This document shows positions 4,438 through 6,361 of a DNA stretch of 6,361 nucleotides, in pieces. Under the pieces are notes generated by a model. It saw only the letters and a program-made list of their open reading frames with translations, did no database searches and was not told the origin of the DNA. The DNA lies in the NCBI GenBank assembly GCA_039931245.1, contig JBDTSH010000003.1, positions 1-6,361 of the forward strand. The letters are read 5' to 3'. Each line of letters begins with the position of its first letter. The first letter of the stretch is position 1. The stretch is from UBA4729 sp039931245 (GTDB taxonomy: Bacteria; Patescibacteriota; Saccharimonadia; Saccharimonadales; UBA4665). A program made the translations under genes and the position numbers.

Positions 4438-6061
4438 TACGCTGAAGACATCAAACAAAGTTCGTAATCAAATTCTAATCACGTTCCTATTGGGTTTGAC
4501 TATGTTAGTAGCGTTTGGTGTGATAATGCTGCAGTCCTCTTTCGGGGATATAAACTTTTTAATGGAGCCCCTCGCTAAAAATCAAGGGATAGGCCCCGCT
4601 GGTGTGGCGCAAATTACTGGCAGTTTAGAAGGAATAGCCCGAAGCGCCTTTTTATTTCTGTGCTTCGGCATCATCCTATACTCGGCCCTGATGTTCTACC
4701 TCATATACTCAATATTCCCAGGGTTGAAGCGAATAGGGCAAGCAATCGGGTTTATGAACAAGGGGGACTTCAAGCACAAGCTGGACTTACCCCTAAATAA
4801 TGAATTGGGTGACATTGCGAGGGCCCTGGACTTGGCGATGGAGCACATTTCTACTTCGCAGCAACTCTTAATCAATGAAAAAGCGGGAGTAGAAAAGGTC
4901 GTCGACCAACGGACCAGTGAGCTGAGCGAGGAGAAGGCCCGCTTCCTCGCTTCAATCAACAGTCTGCCGCTAGGCTATATATTGCTTGATCGCCAGGGAA
5001 ATATATTGCTTCTAAACCCCAAAGTGCGGCACATATTGAAACTGAATCCGACGATCGAACACGAAGTTGCTCAAAACAACGAAGGCGGAGAGGGTAATAA
5101 GATAATTGACTCGGTGATAAACAATGTTCAAAAGATGGCTGCCCACCAAAAACACTTGGACACCCAAGATATTACTTCCGCTAATGGGAGATTTCTGCAT
5201 GTTCTTGCATCCGCCATCATGGACGGTAACACGATTGAGGGCTTTGTGGTTCTGGTTGAAGACGTTACTGAGGCAAAGATCTTAGAGCGAAGCCGGGATG
5301 AGTTCTTCTCCATTGCTTCTCATGAACTACGGACGCCCCTTACGGCCATTCGAGGTAATGCCTCAATGATTAAGGACTTTTATAAAGAACAGCTGAAGAC
5401 CGAAGGCTTGGACGAGATGGTAAACGATATACACACGTCCAGTGTGCGACTGCTAGAAATCGTCAATGACTTCCTCGATACTAGTAGCCTGGAACTAGGC
5501 AAGATGCGCTTCGAGCCTAAAGACATCTCCATCGATAAAATCATCGAAGATGTCGTCTATGAAATGGGTTCCATTAGTAAGCAGAAAAAGGTCCACATCG
5601 TGGCTGGTACCGTACTGGGTAAATTGCCTCCAGTGTTTGCTGACCCGAACAGAATCAAGCAGGTAATCTTGAACTTGGTCGGGAATGCCCTGAAGTTCAC
5701 TACCGAAGGCAGCGTTACGATTATTGCCGAAGCCCAGCTGAAAGGTATGGTGAAAGTCAGCATCGTCGATACCGGACGGGGAATATCTCCCGAAGGCCAG
5801 CAACTGCTGTTTCATAAGTTCCAGCAGGCTGGTAAGTCCCTGTTCACTCGTGACGCCGCGGGCGGGACCGGCCTGGGGCTGTACATCTCCAAGTTAATCG
5901 TCGAAAAACAAGGCGGTAAGATAAGTTTGGAGCGTTCAGAAGAGGGAGTTGGCAGCACCTTTAGCTTCACGTTGCCGATTGCGAAAGTTAATAGCTCTAG
6001 TGAACTCGCCGATAACGAGACGAAGCTTGTCGCTGAAGCTGTCGCGACCAGCAGTATATAA
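4421..6061 (+). CDS. HAMP-PAS sensor histidine kinase
   Basis: A 546-residue membrane histidine kinase, complete at both ends. A basic N-terminus precedes helix 1 (17-38), a short external loop (39-74) and helix 2 (75-99). A HAMP linker follows (101-150), then a coiled coil (150-175) and a PAS-like domain (about 175-287: SLPLGYILLDRQGNILLLN, ending VLVEDVTEAK). The HisKA phosphoacceptor is H301 in SHELRTPLT. The ATPase domain has the N box (N418, N422), the G1 box DTGRG (450-454), the F box (F464, F467) and the G2 box GGTGLGL (481-487). All catalytic motifs are intact. The last 25 residues are an acidic, disordered-looking tail. The external loop is too short for a large ligand domain, so the signal may come from the PAS domain, the membrane, or the overlapping seven-helix protein. 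The receiver encoded at 3283-3678 is the probable target. The ATG lies within the previous gene, with AGAAAG about eight bases before it. Confidence 0.96.
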   Translation: MRTRRNTLKTSNKVRNQILITFLLGLTMLVAFGVIMLQSSFGDINFLMEPLAKNQGIGPAGVAQITGSLEGIARSAFLFLCFGIILYSALMFYLIYSIFPGLKRIGQAIGFMNKGDFKHKLDLPLNNELGDIARALDLAMEHISTSQQLLINEKAGVEKVVDQRTSELSEEKARFLASINSLPLGYILLDRQGNILLLNPKVRHILKLNPTIEHEVAQNNEGGEGNKIIDSVINNVQKMAAHQKHLDTQDITSANGRFLHVLASAIMDGNTIEGFVVLVEDVTEAKILERSRDEFFSIASHELRTPLTAIRGNASMIKDFYKEQLKTEGLDEMVNDIHTSSVRLLEIVNDFLDTSSLELGKMRFEPKDISIDKIIEDVVYEMGSISKQKKVHIVAGTVLGKLPPVFADPNRIKQVILNLVGNALKFTTEGSVTIIAEAQLKGMVKVSIVDTGRGISPEGQQLLFHKFQQAGKSLFTRDAAGGTGLGLYISKLIVEKQGGKISLERSEEGVGSTFSFTLPIAKVNSSSELADNETKLVAEAVATSSI

Positions 6062-6251
6062 TCAAGCCTACCTAGGGGCCCTACGGTCGTGTTTCGACCC
6101 GATACATCAATCCGAGGCTCCGCATGCCAATTGGCTGTACTCGCGTTACTTATTCCCTCGAAGGTGCGGACGATAGGGAGAATAGCACAATTAGGTGCCG
6201 TGGTAGTTGAGTCGACTAGTCATGACAATGAGCGCCCTTCGGCCGGAGTAG
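6062..6251. other. Intergenic region after the histidine kinase
   Basis: No gene is supported here. Short frames overlap this stretch but have no ribosome site and read through the terminator. One 5-bp hairpin, GGTCG-TGTTT-CGACC, lies at 6085-6099; its loop resembles a tRNA T arm only superficially, and no acceptor or anticodon arm accompanies it. Confidence 0.5.
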
Positions 6252-6292
6252 GACACCTAAAACCCCCTCAAGAAGAGGGGGTTTTCGGTGTC
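6252..6292. terminator. Strong bidirectional intrinsic terminator
   Basis: An 18-bp inverted repeat with one mismatch encloses the loop AAGAA. GACACC (6252-6257) pairs with GGTGTC (6287-6292), and AAAACCCCCTC (6259-6269) pairs with GAGGGGGTTTT (6275-6285). A T-run follows the GC core on each strand. It separates the plus-strand kinase transcript from the minus-strand surface-protein gene that ends at 6317, and can stop both. Confidence 0.9.
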
Positions 6293-6316
6293 AAACGAGC
6301 TCGCTAGAGCAGCAGT

Positions 6317-6361
6317 TTAGTTGCTGTTCAAACGGCGGCCGAGGAACCAGCGGTAGGCGAC
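6317..6361 (-). CDS. C-terminal end of a second LPxTG-type surface protein (partial)
   Basis: Only the last 14 codons and the TAA are inside the window; the gene continues beyond the right edge. The encoded residues, VAYRWFLGRRLNSN, match the anchor tail of the surface protein at 1383-2834 (VAYRWFLGRRLSREG) residue for residue through RRL. This tail is the end of the membrane helix plus the positive stop-transfer residues of a sortase signal; the LPxTG motif itself should lie about 20 residues further upstream, outside the window. A terminator at 6252-6292 lies 25 bases beyond the stop. The rest of the protein cannot be predicted from here. Confidence 0.85.
   Translation of the reverse strand, partial: VAYRWFLGRRLNSN
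6336..6361. repeat. 26-base exact repeat (anchor-tail coding sequence), copy 2
   Basis: Identical to 1405-1430 and in the same orientation. The repeat reaches the last base of the window, so its true length is unknown. Confidence 0.95.

Noticed and set aside
6085..6099. Hairpin resembling a tRNA T arm
   Set aside because: No anticodon arm, D arm or acceptor pairing can be built around it on either strand.

Overview
The window looks like a bacterial chromosome fragment from the Candidate Phyla Radiation (Patescibacteria), most likely a Saccharibacteria (TM7) relative. This rests on resemblance, not on a search. The supporting signs are an LPNTG-anchored mosaic surface protein with the tail FLGRR, a zeta-toxin-type P-loop kinase, a CCA-encoding tRNA-Glu, compact spacing and moderate GC. 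The genes read with the standard code: none of the main reading frames contains an internal TGA, and all seven visible stops are TAA.

Positions 1-1078: a zeta-toxin-like kinase gene on the plus strand overlaps a 49-codon gene. A symmetrical 13-bp-stem terminator follows, then a tRNA-Glu(UUC) on the minus strand. The first 24 bases of the window copy the 3' end of that tRNA (22 of 24 bases, same orientation), so the two-gene cassette lies between tRNA-3'-end direct repeats, the layout left by integration at a tRNA gene.

Positions 1079-3261: the tRNA leader and a probable promoter are followed by a minus-strand gene for a secreted, sortase-type (LPNTG) cell-wall protein. That gene has its own terminator, a near-consensus promoter (TTGACA-17-TATTAT) and a leader of about 155 nt. 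The region between its promoter and the next gene holds no confident gene.

Positions 3262-6061: a plus-strand signalling cluster contains a stand-alone receiver-domain response regulator, a seven-helix membrane protein of unknown family, and a HAMP-PAS histidine kinase whose start overlaps the membrane-protein gene by 17 nt. The kinase probably phosphorylates the receiver. The seven-helix protein may be a separate sensor subunit; this is inferred from the overlap and the topology.

Positions 6062-6361: a strong two-way terminator separates the kinase from the 3' end of a second minus-strand surface-protein gene. Its last 14 codons encode the same anchor tail as the first surface protein, with 26 bases identical. 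The two-component cluster therefore sits between two paralogous wall-anchored protein genes, which suggests but does not show that it senses or controls the cell surface.
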